A stretch of 64,000 nucleotides of DNA from assembly GCA_003218135.1 (NCBI GenBank), contig QHNQ01000028.1, positions 1 to 64,000 of the forward strand, read 5' to 3'. Below are positions 33,196 to 41,981 of the stretch, piece by piece. Every line of letters starts with the position of its first letter. Position 1 is the first letter of the stretch. Below the pieces are notes generated by a model, which worked only from the letters and a program-made list of their open reading frames with translations, was not told where the DNA came from and did no database searches. Source of the stretch: Verrucomicrobiota bacterium (lineage in GTDB: Bacteria; Verrucomicrobiota; Verrucomicrobiia; Chthoniobacterales; UBA10450). Position numbers and translations under genes: made by a program.

Positions 33196-35523
33196 CTATT
33201 CGCGCAGTTCCGCGCCGAGGTCGCGCCGCAATCGCTCGCGAATTTTCGCGTGCGCTGCGTTCACTTCCTCACTCGTCAGTGTGCGACTTCGGTCTCGATA
33301 TGTCAATCTATATGCGAGCGACTTTCGTCCCGTCCCGATTTCGCCGCCGCTAAACAAATCGAACAGCTCGATGCTTTCCAAAAGCGGCTCGCGCGGTTCT
33401 CCAATCGTGCGCAAAATTTTTTCCTGCGAGATTTCGTCAGGCACGAGCATCGCAATATCGCGCCTGATCGCTGGATAGCGGTCGAGCTCTCGAAATTTCT
33501 TTGCCGATTCGCCTGTAGCCAAAAGGAGATCGGCGTGCAGCTCGGCAACGAGCACCGAACCTGGCGCGCTCGATTTGTCGGCCAAAAGTTGACCACCGAA
33601 CCCCACTAGCTGGTCGCCGGAACAAACTTCGACCGCGAGCGCGAGACCAGGGAATTTTCCTCGCCGAAACGAAAGATTTGGTACAACGCATTCGAGCGCG
33701 CCCTTGAGATCAAACAAGTCGAGGCTGCGTTTTGCCTGCGATCGCCAGTTCGGTGCGCCAGCGACATTTCCCCAGAGCAAAAGGGCAAGGTGCCGTTCCT
33801 CCTTTCCCGATGGCGGGATGAATGCGCGTCCGATTTCAAAAATCGAAACGCTCTCGGCCCCCGCGCGAATATTTCCTTCGAGCACTCCAAGCAAACCGGC
33901 GATCAAGCTCGGCCGCAGTGCGACGTGATCTTCGCTCAACGGATTTCGCAATTCGACTGCGCCTTTGCTGAACGCCGAAGCGTTTCGCGAAATTAATTTC
34001 GAGGTGCGCGCTTCGAAAAGTCCACGCGCAACCAGTCGCTCGCGCATGTGTGTTTCCAGATCGTACTCGCGATCGGCCGCGGTTGAAGGAGTGAACCGGC
34101 TGCGGTCTCTCCCCGGAATTTTGTTGGCACCGTAAGCGCGTACGACTTCTTCAATAAGATCGACATCGCGCTGCAAATCACGCCGGTAACTTGGAATTTT
34201 CCATTTTGTGATCTTGGCCGCGCTAATCTTCTTCAAACCAAAGTGCGTGAGAATTTCGTCGATCGTTTTGGGTTTGATCGCGATCCCCACGACACGGTCG
34301 CATTTTTCATAGATCAACGAAACGTCAGAGGGGTTCGATGGAAGCTCACCGGCAACGTGAATTTCCCTTGCCACAGTTCCGCCCGTAATTTCTTGAATCA
34401 GTTCCGTTGCGCGAGCTGACGCGCGCAGAACCATTTCCGGGTCGACGCCGCGTTCAAATCGGTAACTCGCGTCGCTTGGAAGATCCAGCTCCCGCGCGGT
34501 GCGCCGAACGCTCGCCGGCAAAAAGTAGGCGGCCTCGAGCAAAACATTCCTGGTCGACTCAGTAACGCCGGTCTCCTCGCCACCCATAACGCCGCCGATC
34601 CCCACAGCGCGTTCTTGATCGGCGACTACGCAATTGTCCGGTTTCAGCGAGTATGTTTTTCCGTCGAGTGCGAGAAACTTTTCGCCATCGCGCGCGAGTC
34701 GAACGTTGATGTCGCCTCTTAACTTATCGGCGTCGAACGCGTGCGTCGGTTGTCCGAGCTCGAGCATCACGAAGTTCGAGATGTCAACGATGTTGTTGAT
34801 CGAACGAATGCCAACGCTCTCAATTTCCGCGCGTAACCATTGCGGACTCGGCCCGACTTTCACTTTGTCGATCCTACGCGCGGAGAAAAATGGACACTCA
34901 GGTGTTGCGGTAATCGTCACGCCGGTTTTTTTGACGGGTATTTTCGCTTCGCGGGGCGTCGACTTGAGTTTCTTGCCGGTCAGCGCGGCGATTTCGCGCG
35001 CGAGACCAAAATGACTGAGCAAATCGCCGCGGTTCGGAGTGATCTCGACGTCGAGAATCGTATCGCTTGGGAAAAGATCGGTAATCGGCGCGCCAACTTT
35101 TGCCTCCGGCGACAAAATCAGCAGACCCGAGGCGTCTTCGCCCAGGCCGAGCTCAATGGGGCTGCATAGCATTCCTTCCGAATCGACGCCGCGCAGTTTG
35201 CTTTTTCGAATTTCGGTCCCGTTCGGCAATTTCGCGCCTGAGAGGGCCAGCGGAACTTTATCGCCGACCTTATAATTGGTGGCGCCGCAAACGATTTGTC
35301 GTTTCGTGCCGCTCCCGTCATCCACTTCGCAAACGGTGAGTCGATCGGCATTCGGATGGCGCGACGACGCGGTAATTTGCGAAACAAGCACCTTCTCGAT
35401 CTTCGCGCGGCAGGTTTCGATGTTTTTGGTCTCGACTCCGGCGCGCGTCAACAAATCGGCGATCTCTTCCGGAGTCCTTGGAAGATCGACAAATTCGCGC
35501 AGCCAATTAACTAAAAATTTCAT
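33196..35523 (-). CDS. pheT: Phenylalanyl-tRNA synthetase beta subunit
   Basis: The 775-residue protein forms the alpha2-beta2 enzyme with PheS. It has an N-terminal MKFLVNWLREFVDLPRTPEE and a tRNA-binding OB domain about 40-150 (HPNADRLTVCEVDDGSG). The B3/B4 editing domain follows (about 200-370, LGQPTHAFDADKLRG). The catalytic-like core comes next, and the C-terminal anticodon-binding FDX-ACB domain (about 680-775) contains YPAIRRDIAMLVPDEIS. The frame is open to 35637, but the ATG at 35523 overlaps the pheS stop by 4 bases and gives the family start. Confidence 0.97.
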   Translation of the reverse strand: MKFLVNWLREFVDLPRTPEEIADLLTRAGVETKNIETCRAKIEKVLVSQITASSRHPNADRLTVCEVDDGSGTKRQIVCGATNYKVGDKVPLALSGAKLPNGTEIRKSKLRGVDSEGMLCSPIELGLGEDASGLLILSPEAKVGAPITDLFPSDTILDVEITPNRGDLLSHFGLAREIAALTGKKLKSTPREAKIPVKKTGVTITATPECPFFSARRIDKVKVGPSPQWLRAEIESVGIRSINNIVDISNFVMLELGQPTHAFDADKLRGDINVRLARDGEKFLALDGKTYSLKPDNCVVADQERAVGIGGVMGGEETGVTESTRNVLLEAAYFLPASVRRTARELDLPSDASYRFERGVDPEMVLRASARATELIQEITGGTVAREIHVAGELPSNPSDVSLIYEKCDRVVGIAIKPKTIDEILTHFGLKKISAAKITKWKIPSYRRDLQRDVDLIEEVVRAYGANKIPGRDRSRFTPSTAADREYDLETHMRERLVARGLFEARTSKLISRNASAFSKGAVELRNPLSEDHVALRPSLIAGLLGVLEGNIRAGAESVSIFEIGRAFIPPSGKEERHLALLLWGNVAGAPNWRSQAKRSLDLFDLKGALECVVPNLSFRRGKFPGLALAVEVCSGDQLVGFGGQLLADKSSAPGSVLVAELHADLLLATGESAKKFRELDRYPAIRRDIAMLVPDEISQEKILRTIGEPREPLLESIELFDLFSGGEIGTGRKSLAYRLTYRDRSRTLTSEEVNAAHAKIRERLRRDLGAELRE

Positions 35524-36536
35524 GCGAACTGGCGAAGGAACCGCAAATCGTTTTGCGCGAAGAGGCGGATGTCGGGGATATCGAACAAAATCATTGCGAG
35601 ACGATCCATACCGAGACCGAAGGCAAAGCCGCTCCACTTTTCCGGGTCGTAAGCTTTGTCGCCGCGCGCTTTGTTGACCTGCTCGAAAACGGCAGGATGC
35701 ACGACACCTGAGCCGGCGACTTCGATCCAGCGTTCACCGCCCTTGAGCGCTTTCGATTTCACGTAAACCTCGAGGCTCGGCTCAGTGAACGGAAAAAAGT
35801 GAGGCCGAAACTCCACTCCTGTATCCGCGCCGAACAATTCGCGCATGAAGAACTCGAGCGTGCCTTTCAAATCGGCCACGCTGACGTTTTCATCGACGTA
35901 AAGACCTTCGATCTGGTGAAACTGCGGGCTGTGCGTTGCGTCCAGTTCGTCGCGGCGATACGCGGCTCCGGGCGCGATTACGCGAATCGGCGGCGGCGCG
36001 CCTCGCATGGTGCGGATTTGCACGGTCGAAGTGTGCGTGCGCAGCAATCGCCCGTCCGGCAGATAAAATGTGTCCTGCTCGTTGCGCGCCGGATGTTCGG
36101 GTGGCGTGTTGAGCGCATCGAAACAATGCCATTCGTCTTCGACGTCCGGCCCATCTGCGAGCGCGAAGCCCATCCGACGAAAAATTTCGATCGAGCGCTC
36201 CCACATTTGGGTCAGCGGATGCAATGCGCCAATGTCGCGCGGCGTTCCGGGAAGTGAGATGTCGATTTTCGCGAGCGCACCCGATTCTTTCTGCGATCGA
36301 AATTGTTGCGCACGCGCTTCGATTGCGGCGGTGACGGCGTTGCGAACGTCGTTGAGCAACTTACCAATGACCGGCTTCTCTTCCTTCGCGAGCGTTTTCA
36401 TTTGCTCGCCCCACGCGGAAACGCTGCCGCTCTTTCCGAGATATTTTACGCGTACGGACTCGAGCGCCTGTTCGTCAGGCGCGGAACCGATTTCGCGCAG
36501 CGCTTCGTCGCGGAGTTGTTCGAGCGGGTGGGTCAT
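35520..36536 (-). CDS. pheS: Phenylalanyl-tRNA synthetase alpha subunit
   Basis: The 338-residue class II synthetase subunit has an N-terminal coiled coil (about 1-85). The catalytic core shows HPLTQMWERSIEIFRRMGF, GPDVEDEWHCFDALNTPPEH (motif 1 region) and RTHTSTVQIR, then motif 3 GFAFGLGMDRLAMI near the C terminus. It attaches Phe to tRNA-Phe together with PheT. The ATG at 36536 was chosen over an open frame to 36776, because the extra residues overlap an intergenic repeat. pheS follows rplT by 124 bases. Confidence 0.97.
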   Translation of the reverse strand: MTHPLEQLRDEALREIGSAPDEQALESVRVKYLGKSGSVSAWGEQMKTLAKEEKPVIGKLLNDVRNAVTAAIEARAQQFRSQKESGALAKIDISLPGTPRDIGALHPLTQMWERSIEIFRRMGFALADGPDVEDEWHCFDALNTPPEHPARNEQDTFYLPDGRLLRTHTSTVQIRTMRGAPPPIRVIAPGAAYRRDELDATHSPQFHQIEGLYVDENVSVADLKGTLEFFMRELFGADTGVEFRPHFFPFTEPSLEVYVKSKALKGGERWIEVAGSGVVHPAVFEQVNKARGDKAYDPEKWSGFAFGLGMDRLAMILFDIPDIRLFAQNDLRFLRQFA

Positions 36537-36583
36537 TGGAGCGAAACGTGAACGTTTAGCGCGCGATGTCCAACGCGAATCGG

Positions 36584-36660
36584 GTAGCGCCCGCATCTTA
36601 CGGGCAGTGATCGACATCCTGCCGATCAGAAATGCCGCACGCCGGGAGCGTGCGCTCCCG
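36584..36660. repeat. Composite repeat between rplT and pheS
   Basis: agcgcccgcatcttacgggc and the hairpin gggagcg-tg-cgctccc (36643-36658) fill most of the gap. A related gggagcg...cgctccc pair lies inside the 3' end of mrdA at about 52810-52840. Confidence 0.6.
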
Positions 36661-37038
36661 TCACGCCGCTTTTTTGTTCTTCTTCTCCAGCGCTGCTTTA
36701 GCCTGGTCAATAACCGATTTAAATGCCGCTTCGTCAGTGACTGCGAGATCGGCAAGAATTTTCCGGTCGAGGCCAATGCCGGCGGCTTTCAATCCTTCCG
36801 CAAAACGGCTGTAGTTCATTCCATTCGCGCGCGCAGCCGCATTTAGCCGTTGAATCCAGAGATAACGAAACGTGCGTTTCCGCGTTTTGCGGTCGCGGTA
36901 CGCCCAATACCGCCCTTTCATGATCGCGTCTTTCGCGTAGCGGAAAAGTTTTGAACGGCGACCGCGGTAGCCTTTGGCTTTTTTTAAGATTCGTTTACGG
37001 CGCGCCCGGCTGGCCGGGGCATTAGTGGCTCTTGGCAT
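36661..37038 (-). CDS. rplT: Ribosomal protein L20
   Basis: The 125-residue basic protein of the large ribosomal subunit has [20 protein letters not shown], then [20 protein letters not shown] and [20 protein letters not shown], which are diagnostic. In E. coli L20 also represses its operon by binding its own mRNA. Here the usual upstream rpmI and infC are absent. The gene starts its own run rplT-pheS-pheT. A hairpin (37047-37068) and a larger structured element (37099-37158) precede the ATG at 37038 and could be a feedback leader. Confidence 0.97.
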   Translation of the reverse strand: MPRATNAPASRARRKRILKKAKGYRGRRSKLFRYAKDAIMKGRYWAYRDRKTRKRTFRYLWIQRLNAAARANGMNYSRFAEGLKAAGIGLDRKILADLAVTDEAAFKSVIDQAKAALEKKNKKAA

Positions 37039-37046
37039 TGTTGTTT

Positions 37047-37158
37047 GCCCCAAAAATCGCGTCGGGGCTCCTCGTTCAGCGAGCTGTTGTTCCGTTGTCG
37101 ATCTTTCCCACCTCGCTCACTGATTCATTCCGCGCACGCGGAATAGGCGGAAAGATCG
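37047..37158 (-). promoter_or_regulatory. Structured 5' leader of rplT, possible L20 autoregulatory element
   Basis: On the minus strand an outer stem cgatctttcc/ggaaagatcg (10 perfect pairs, 37099-37158) encloses a hairpin attccgcg/cgcggaat. Next to the start codon, gcccc-gacgcgattttt-ggggc (37047-37068) would hide the G-rich ribosome-binding region seven bases from the ATG. Such pairing fits translational feedback by L20, but I cannot match it to a known L20 leader class. Confidence 0.5.
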
Positions 37159-37226
37159 CGGGCCAGAAAGTAAATGCTGAACGCAAAATGACAACCGCTT
37201 TTCGTTGGGATTTCGGCATTCTTTCG

Positions 37227-38366
37227 TCATTTGAGAAGTCGAGATTCTTCGTTGGGTTTTCGCCAAACGAGCCACGCGAGGATGCCGACCGCGGCGCCGC
37301 CTAAATGCGCGGCCGATGAGACAGAACTCATGCCTGCTTTCTGCTCAAGAGTGCCGATGAGCTGGAAGAGAATCCAAAGAACGAAAACGAACCAGGCGGG
37401 CAATCGGATCCAGTGAAACCATACGAATCCCCAGCGCATCAGAAAAGCGAGCCGCATCTGCGGAAAGTTCAGAGCGTAAAACGTAATCACTCCGACAATG
37501 CCGCCACTGGCGCCGATACAGGGGGTCTGTGAGCGAGGATCCAGAGCGATATGCGCCAGGTCACCGACGATTGCCGCGAGGGCGATGACCACGACATACC
37601 GCAGCGGTCGCAGAAAATTTTCCACTGCATGGCCAAAGGCCAGTAGGAAATAAATGTTTCCGGCAAGATGAATTATGCCTGCGTGAAGGAAGAACGACGT
37701 GACGAACGTCAGACCGTCGAGCCGCGTCGCCTGCGCTGGAATCAATCCGAAACGTTGAACAACTTCGCGAAGGTGTGGAAAGGCAACAAGACTCGCGCAG
37801 ATGATAGCGGCGGAAAGCAGCCATGTTGTCCACGGTTCTCGCTGCTCTTCTGGTTCGTCAAATTCGACTGGTAATCCAAAACACGCGGCGATCTGTTTCC
37901 ACAATTCCTCGGGCGGGGCGCTGTCTAGGTCCGAGCCCTCGGCCTGTTTGGACAGCCGTTCGACTTCGACCATGGCGAGCATCTCGCGCGCTTTTTGCGG
38001 AAGTTCGGGAGCGACCGGCGCCGGCTCCGGCTGGCGCGGAACGAGCGTGTCAACTTCGTGGGTGTCGAACCAGATGAAATGGCAGTGCTGGCAGACATCG
38101 ACGTTGATTTCCGCTCGGTCAGATAAGGCGACGCCGATCATCGGCTGCCGGCATGATGGACAAGGCAGGCCGAGGCGTCCCTCGCCGCGCATGGCATGCA
38201 GCCATAGCGGATTGATTGATTCCGGCGTGAAACGATTGCGCAACAACTCGATGGTCACCGCGCGACCGCCGCACCCATCGCACGCGTAGAAAACGCCGCC
38301 GGAAGTGCGCACTTCTTTCAGCGGCACGTTACACCGCGGGCAGGTCAGCGGGGCGTCATCAGGCAT
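37227..38366 (-). CDS. Rhomboid intramembrane serine protease with N-terminal zinc ribbons
   Basis: The 379-residue protein has two zinc-ribbon-like segments: CPRC...CDGC (about 9-33) and CPSC...CQHC (about 68-95). A cytoplasmic linker follows (about 105-175), then a rhomboid domain with about six to seven membrane segments. Catalytic Ser lies in IGASGGIVGVITFY and catalytic His in SSAAHLGGAAVG. The motif HLAGNIYFLLAFG with its His-Asn pair is present. It should cleave membrane proteins within the bilayer. The zinc ribbons may recruit a partner. The start ATG is at 38366. Confidence 0.9.
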   Translation of the reverse strand: MPDDAPLTCPRCNVPLKEVRTSGGVFYACDGCGGRAVTIELLRNRFTPESINPLWLHAMRGEGRLGLPCPSCRQPMIGVALSDRAEINVDVCQHCHFIWFDTHEVDTLVPRQPEPAPVAPELPQKAREMLAMVEVERLSKQAEGSDLDSAPPEELWKQIAACFGLPVEFDEPEEQREPWTTWLLSAAIICASLVAFPHLREVVQRFGLIPAQATRLDGLTFVTSFFLHAGIIHLAGNIYFLLAFGHAVENFLRPLRYVVVIALAAIVGDLAHIALDPRSQTPCIGASGGIVGVITFYALNFPQMRLAFLMRWGFVWFHWIRLPAWFVFVLWILFQLIGTLEQKAGMSSVSSAAHLGGAAVGILAWLVWRKPNEESRLLK

Positions 38367-38371
38367 ATGAG

Positions 38372-38500
38372 GGATTAGTGAGAAGTGATTAGTGAGAAGT
38401 GAGAAGCAAATTCTGCAACCGTGGACCTCTCAGATCTCACTTGTCACGTTTCGCGCGCCAGTTGCACCTTTCACTAATCACCTGTCATTCGGCGTTGTTT
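38372..38500. repeat. Tandem AGTGATTAG units with inverted counterparts
   Basis: agtgagaagtgattagtgag at about 38377-38400 faces tttcactaatcacctgtcatt at about 38468-38490. The pair fills the divergent gap between the rhomboid and cyclase genes. Related units lie at about 20000-20018. Confidence 0.5.
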
Positions 38501-38514
38501 TGCTATAATCGCGC

Positions 38515-40443
38515 ATGCATTGGTTTGGCCGAGCGCGGTTGTTCGTGCTGACGCTGATTTGTCTCTTTTGGACTGGCCTGATTTTTGTCGGTCATTTCTT
38601 TCCGAGCGCGCCGTTCATTTCGACGCCGTGGCGTGGCGAGCAGGGCTTTGAAGATTTGCTTCGTCGCGAGGGACGAAAAACCGCGCCGCCTCCCGATTTC
38701 GTTTTTCTCGGACTTGATCAAAGCACGTTAGAATTGACGGCGTACAGCGCGGAAGAACTCCAAGGCAACCGGGCTCTTCAACTCCTGGCTGAGCGGCCGT
38801 TCCCGTGGTCGCGCGAAGTTTGGGCGCTTTTGCTTGATCGTCTGTTTGGGGCGGGGGCACGCCTGGTTGTATTTGATTTGCTTTTTAATCCGCCCAACGA
38901 TGGTGACCCGGCATTTCACGCCGCGCTCGATCGTTACCACGACAAGGTCGTCCTCGGTGCGAATTTCGATATGGAGAATGGCGTGGTGCAGGCGACTACA
39001 CCGAACAGTGCGCTGATTCCGCCGCCGCAACTCCTGGATGACCGTGTCGGATTCGTGAATTTCTGGCCGGATGTGATCGACGGAAGAGTTCGCGCTGTGA
39101 GTTATCGCGTGACGAATCTGGAACTCGCGGGCTTGCCGCCGCATCCTGGCGCAGAAGTTTATGAATCTCTTTCCGCCCGCGCTTTGACTAAAATCGGCCA
39201 CGGAAATGATGTGCCGCGCGATTTTCACGGCTACATGATTCGTTTCACCGCGCCGGACGCATTCGAACAGCACCGGCTCTATGAAGTTTTCGATCCCAAA
39301 CTGTGGCAGGCGAATTACGCCAATGGAGCCTTTTTCAAGGACAAAATCATAATGGTAGGACCGTCTGCGCAGGTATTGCACGATGTCGTCGATACACCAA
39401 TCAGCACAACCACATTGGGTCCGGAGCTGCATTTGCAGGCTATGGCTGCAGCTCTTGGTCACGAGTTTTTACGGCCCACACCGCCGAAAGTTGGCCTGAC
39501 GCTCGTGGCCGCAGCGGGACTTATTGCGTGGTCGCTTGTCGCATTGGTGCGGAAACCGCTGATTTGTATTGGCGCGCTTGTGGCGATTACGGCCGCTTGT
39601 CTCGGAACGGCGCGATTGCTTTACGATAACACTGGGTTGCTGCTGCTCACCGTTCCGGTGTTGGCGGCTCTCGTCCTCAGCGGATTGTTCTCACTCGGGT
39701 TCGAATACTTCCTCGAGCGCCGGGAGAAATTGCGCACCAGGCGCACGCTGGAACGCTACGTCTCGAAAAATTTAGTCAGGGAAATTCTGGAAAACCCAGA
39801 CAGCTACTATAGCTCACTCAAGGGCGTGCGCGTGCCGGTGACGATTTTGTTCTCGGACTTGATTGGCTTCACCACGTTGTCGGAAAAAGCCGATCCAGAG
39901 GCATTGGTTACGCAGCTCAATGAGCATCTCAGCCGGATGACTTCGGTCATTTTCAACAATGGGGGCACACTCGATAAATTTATTGGTGACGCCATCATGG
40001 CGGTTTGGGGCAACGTGCGCAGCCTTGGCACGGCGCAGGACGCGAAAAACGCTGCGCGCGCGGCGCTGGCGATGCGACAAGAACTGGCACAGCTGAATCA
40101 GAAGTGGCGCAGTGAAGGGCGGATGGGCCTTGGCATGGGCATCGGCATCAATCAAGGCGAGGTGATCGTTGGCAATATTGGCTCGCAGGAGCGGATGGAT
40201 CCCACTGTTATTGGCGACGCAGTAAACCTGGCATCACGTTTGGAAGGTCTTACACGGGTCTACGGCGCCGATATTCTTGTTGGCGCCTCAGGGGCCGATC
40301 AGGCCAAGATCCTGTTTTCACGTTTCCTGGAATTTTATCCCGACGACCTCCTGGCGAAAATGTATCTGAGCCGCTCGCTGGAGTACGAGCACACCCCGCC
40401 CGACGAAGCATGGGACGCGGTGGAGGTGTTCCAGAAAAAATGA
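38515..40443 (+). CDS. CHASE2-domain class III adenylate cyclase, probably with an internal C-terminal deletion
   Basis: The 642-residue membrane enzyme should make cAMP in response to an extracytoplasmic signal. It has one N-terminal membrane helix (about 8-28), a CHASE2 sensor domain (about 50-320), three membrane helices (about 322-405) and a cyclase domain from about 440. The metal-binding residues are Asp448 (FSDLIGFT) and Asp492 (FIGDAIMAV). Lys488 and Asp568 are the adenine-specifying pair, and Asn571 and Arg575 are transition-state residues. All are intact. After DILVGASGAD the sequence jumps to AKILFSRFLEFYPDD, a tail that in relatives I recall comes about 60 residues later. The last strands of the cyclase fold (VKGK...PVEIF) are missing, so activity is uncertain. 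Confidence 0.88.
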   Translation: MHWFGRARLFVLTLICLFWTGLIFVGHFFPSAPFISTPWRGEQGFEDLLRREGRKTAPPPDFVFLGLDQSTLELTAYSAEELQGNRALQLLAERPFPWSREVWALLLDRLFGAGARLVVFDLLFNPPNDGDPAFHAALDRYHDKVVLGANFDMENGVVQATTPNSALIPPPQLLDDRVGFVNFWPDVIDGRVRAVSYRVTNLELAGLPPHPGAEVYESLSARALTKIGHGNDVPRDFHGYMIRFTAPDAFEQHRLYEVFDPKLWQANYANGAFFKDKIIMVGPSAQVLHDVVDTPISTTTLGPELHLQAMAAALGHEFLRPTPPKVGLTLVAAAGLIAWSLVALVRKPLICIGALVAITAACLGTARLLYDNTGLLLLTVPVLAALVLSGLFSLGFEYFLERREKLRTRRTLERYVSKNLVREILENPDSYYSSLKGVRVPVTILFSDLIGFTTLSEKADPEALVTQLNEHLSRMTSVIFNNGGTLDKFIGDAIMAVWGNVRSLGTAQDAKNAARAALAMRQELAQLNQKWRSEGRMGLGMGIGINQGEVIVGNIGSQERMDPTVIGDAVNLASRLEGLTRVYGADILVGASGADQAKILFSRFLEFYPDDLLAKMYLSRSLEYEHTPPDEAWDAVEVFQKK

Positions 40444-40445
40444 TG

Positions 40446-40516
40446 TGCTGATCCTGAGCCGCGCAGACGGCGAAGGACCTCACAGATGACAGATGATGGC
40501 TAGCCAAAGCGGCTAG
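40446..40516. repeat. Partial GAGCGAAG-type repeat and GCTAGCC hairpin upstream of mpl
   Basis: ctgatcctgag...gaaggacctcac resembles one half of the inverted repeat at 31030-31120. It is followed by gctagcc-aaagc-ggctagc (40499-40517), a perfect 7-pair hairpin. No T-run follows. Confidence 0.55.
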
Positions 40517-40535
40517 CGCGCAGTAAAGAACTCGC

Positions 40536-41930
40536 GTGAAGGAAGCACCGAATAAATTTCACTTCCTCGGAATTTGCGGGACGGCAATGGCCTCGGTGGC
40601 GGCCGCGTTGCAAGAGCGCGGCTTTAAAGTCAGCGGCTCGGACGAAAATGTTTATCCTCCGATGTCAACGTTTCTACAGGAGAAAGGGATCGCGCTTAAG
40701 CAAGGCTACCGCGCAGAGAATATCCCGCCCGACACGGATGTGGTGGTGATCGGCAACGCGATGAAGCGCGGGAATCCGGAAGTGGAAGCCGTCCTGAATA
40801 GAAAACTGTTTTATCTCTCGTTGCCGGAGGTGCTGAAGAATTATTTCTTGCGCGGCAGACATAATCTTGTCGTTACAGGGACGCACGGTAAAACAACCGT
40901 CACGGCGTTGCTTGCCTGGATTATGGAGAAAGCCGGGCGCAAGCCCGGTTATCTGATTGCCGGCCTGCCGAAAAATTTCGGCCAGGGCGCGCGGCTGAAC
41001 GATTCGAAGTATTTCATAATTGAAGGCGACGAGTACGACACTGCATTTTTCGATAAGCGCTCAAAGTTTGTTCATTACCTCCCGGAACTCGTGATCGTAA
41101 ACAACATCGAGTTCGATCACGCGGACATCTTCAAGAATCTCGATGAAATCAAGCTGAGCTTCCGGCGTTTGCTCAACATTGTTCCTCAGAATGGAATGGT
41201 GCTGTTGAACGGCGACGATCCCAATTGCGTCGAGGTGGCCAAAGATTGCCTGGCGCAGATGATCGAGGTCGGTTTCTCTAAAAATTGCGCGCAACGGATA
41301 TGTGAGGTGGCTTACTCCCCCGAAGGCTCGCGGTTCAAGCTCGGGGAAGACACTTTCGAAATTCCGCTCGTCGGCGAATTCAATGTTCATAATGCTGCAA
41401 TGTCCGCGATGGCAGCAAGGTTTTACGATGTGCCAAAGACGAAAATCGACGCTGCGTTCAAGAGTTTTGCTGGGGTCGCGCGTCGACTGGAGCTCCGTGG
41501 CGAAGTGCGGGGCGTTAAGGTGATTGATGATTTTGGCCATCACCCTACAGCAATCGCGCAGACGTTGCAGGCGCTTCGTCAGCGCTACCGTGGGCACCGG
41601 CTTTGGGCTGTGTTTGAACCGCGTTCGAATACGACTCGTCGTGCAGTGTTTCAACAGCAACTTCCTGAAGCGTTAAAACTGGCCGATGGGGTTTTTATTT
41701 CTCAGGTGGCCAAGCTGGAACAGATACCCGAGAACGAGCGACTAAAACCGGAGAGAGTTGTGGCTGCGATTGTCGGGACCGGCCGGCCTGCGTTCTACGA
41801 ACAAAATGCCGATGCCATTGCGGAGCGAATTGTTCCGTTACTTCGTCCAAAAGATGTCGTCGTAGTTTTTAGTAACGGCGGTTTCGATAACATTCACGAG
41901 AAGCTTCTCGTGAGGCTGCGTGAATTGTAG
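40536..41930 (+). CDS. mpl: UDP-N-acetylmuramate:L-alanyl-gamma-D-glutamyl-meso-diaminopimelate ligase
   Basis: The 464-residue Mur-ligase-family protein recycles peptidoglycan by joining tripeptide to UDP-MurNAc. The N-terminal domain has FHFLGICGTAMASVAAALQE and SGSDENVYPPMSTFL. The ATP loop is GTHGKTTVTALLAW at 115-128. YFIIEGDEYDTAFFDKRSKF is the hallmark that separates Mpl from MurC, and DDFGHHPTAIAQTLQALR lies in the C-terminal domain. The start is GTG at 40536. It implies recycling of meso-DAP-type cell wall in this Gram-negative cell. Confidence 0.95.
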   Translation: MKEAPNKFHFLGICGTAMASVAAALQERGFKVSGSDENVYPPMSTFLQEKGIALKQGYRAENIPPDTDVVVIGNAMKRGNPEVEAVLNRKLFYLSLPEVLKNYFLRGRHNLVVTGTHGKTTVTALLAWIMEKAGRKPGYLIAGLPKNFGQGARLNDSKYFIIEGDEYDTAFFDKRSKFVHYLPELVIVNNIEFDHADIFKNLDEIKLSFRRLLNIVPQNGMVLLNGDDPNCVEVAKDCLAQMIEVGFSKNCAQRICEVAYSPEGSRFKLGEDTFEIPLVGEFNVHNAAMSAMAARFYDVPKTKIDAAFKSFAGVARRLELRGEVRGVKVIDDFGHHPTAIAQTLQALRQRYRGHRLWAVFEPRSNTTRRAVFQQQLPEALKLADGVFISQVAKLEQIPENERLKPERVVAAIVGTGRPAFYEQNADAIAERIVPLLRPKDVVVVFSNGGFDNIHEKLLVRLREL

Positions 41931-41972
41931 GGCGTTTCTGTGAAACGCCGGCGTCTGACACAGACGCCCGAC
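41930..41972. repeat. Double hairpin at the mpl 3' end
   Basis: ggcgttt-ctgtg-aaacgcc and gcgtctg-aca-cagacgc are two adjacent perfect hairpins, and the outermost bases (gggcgt/acgccc) also pair. It lies at a convergent junction and could terminate or insulate both transcripts. Confidence 0.65.
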
Positions 41973-41981
41973 AAATCACTT

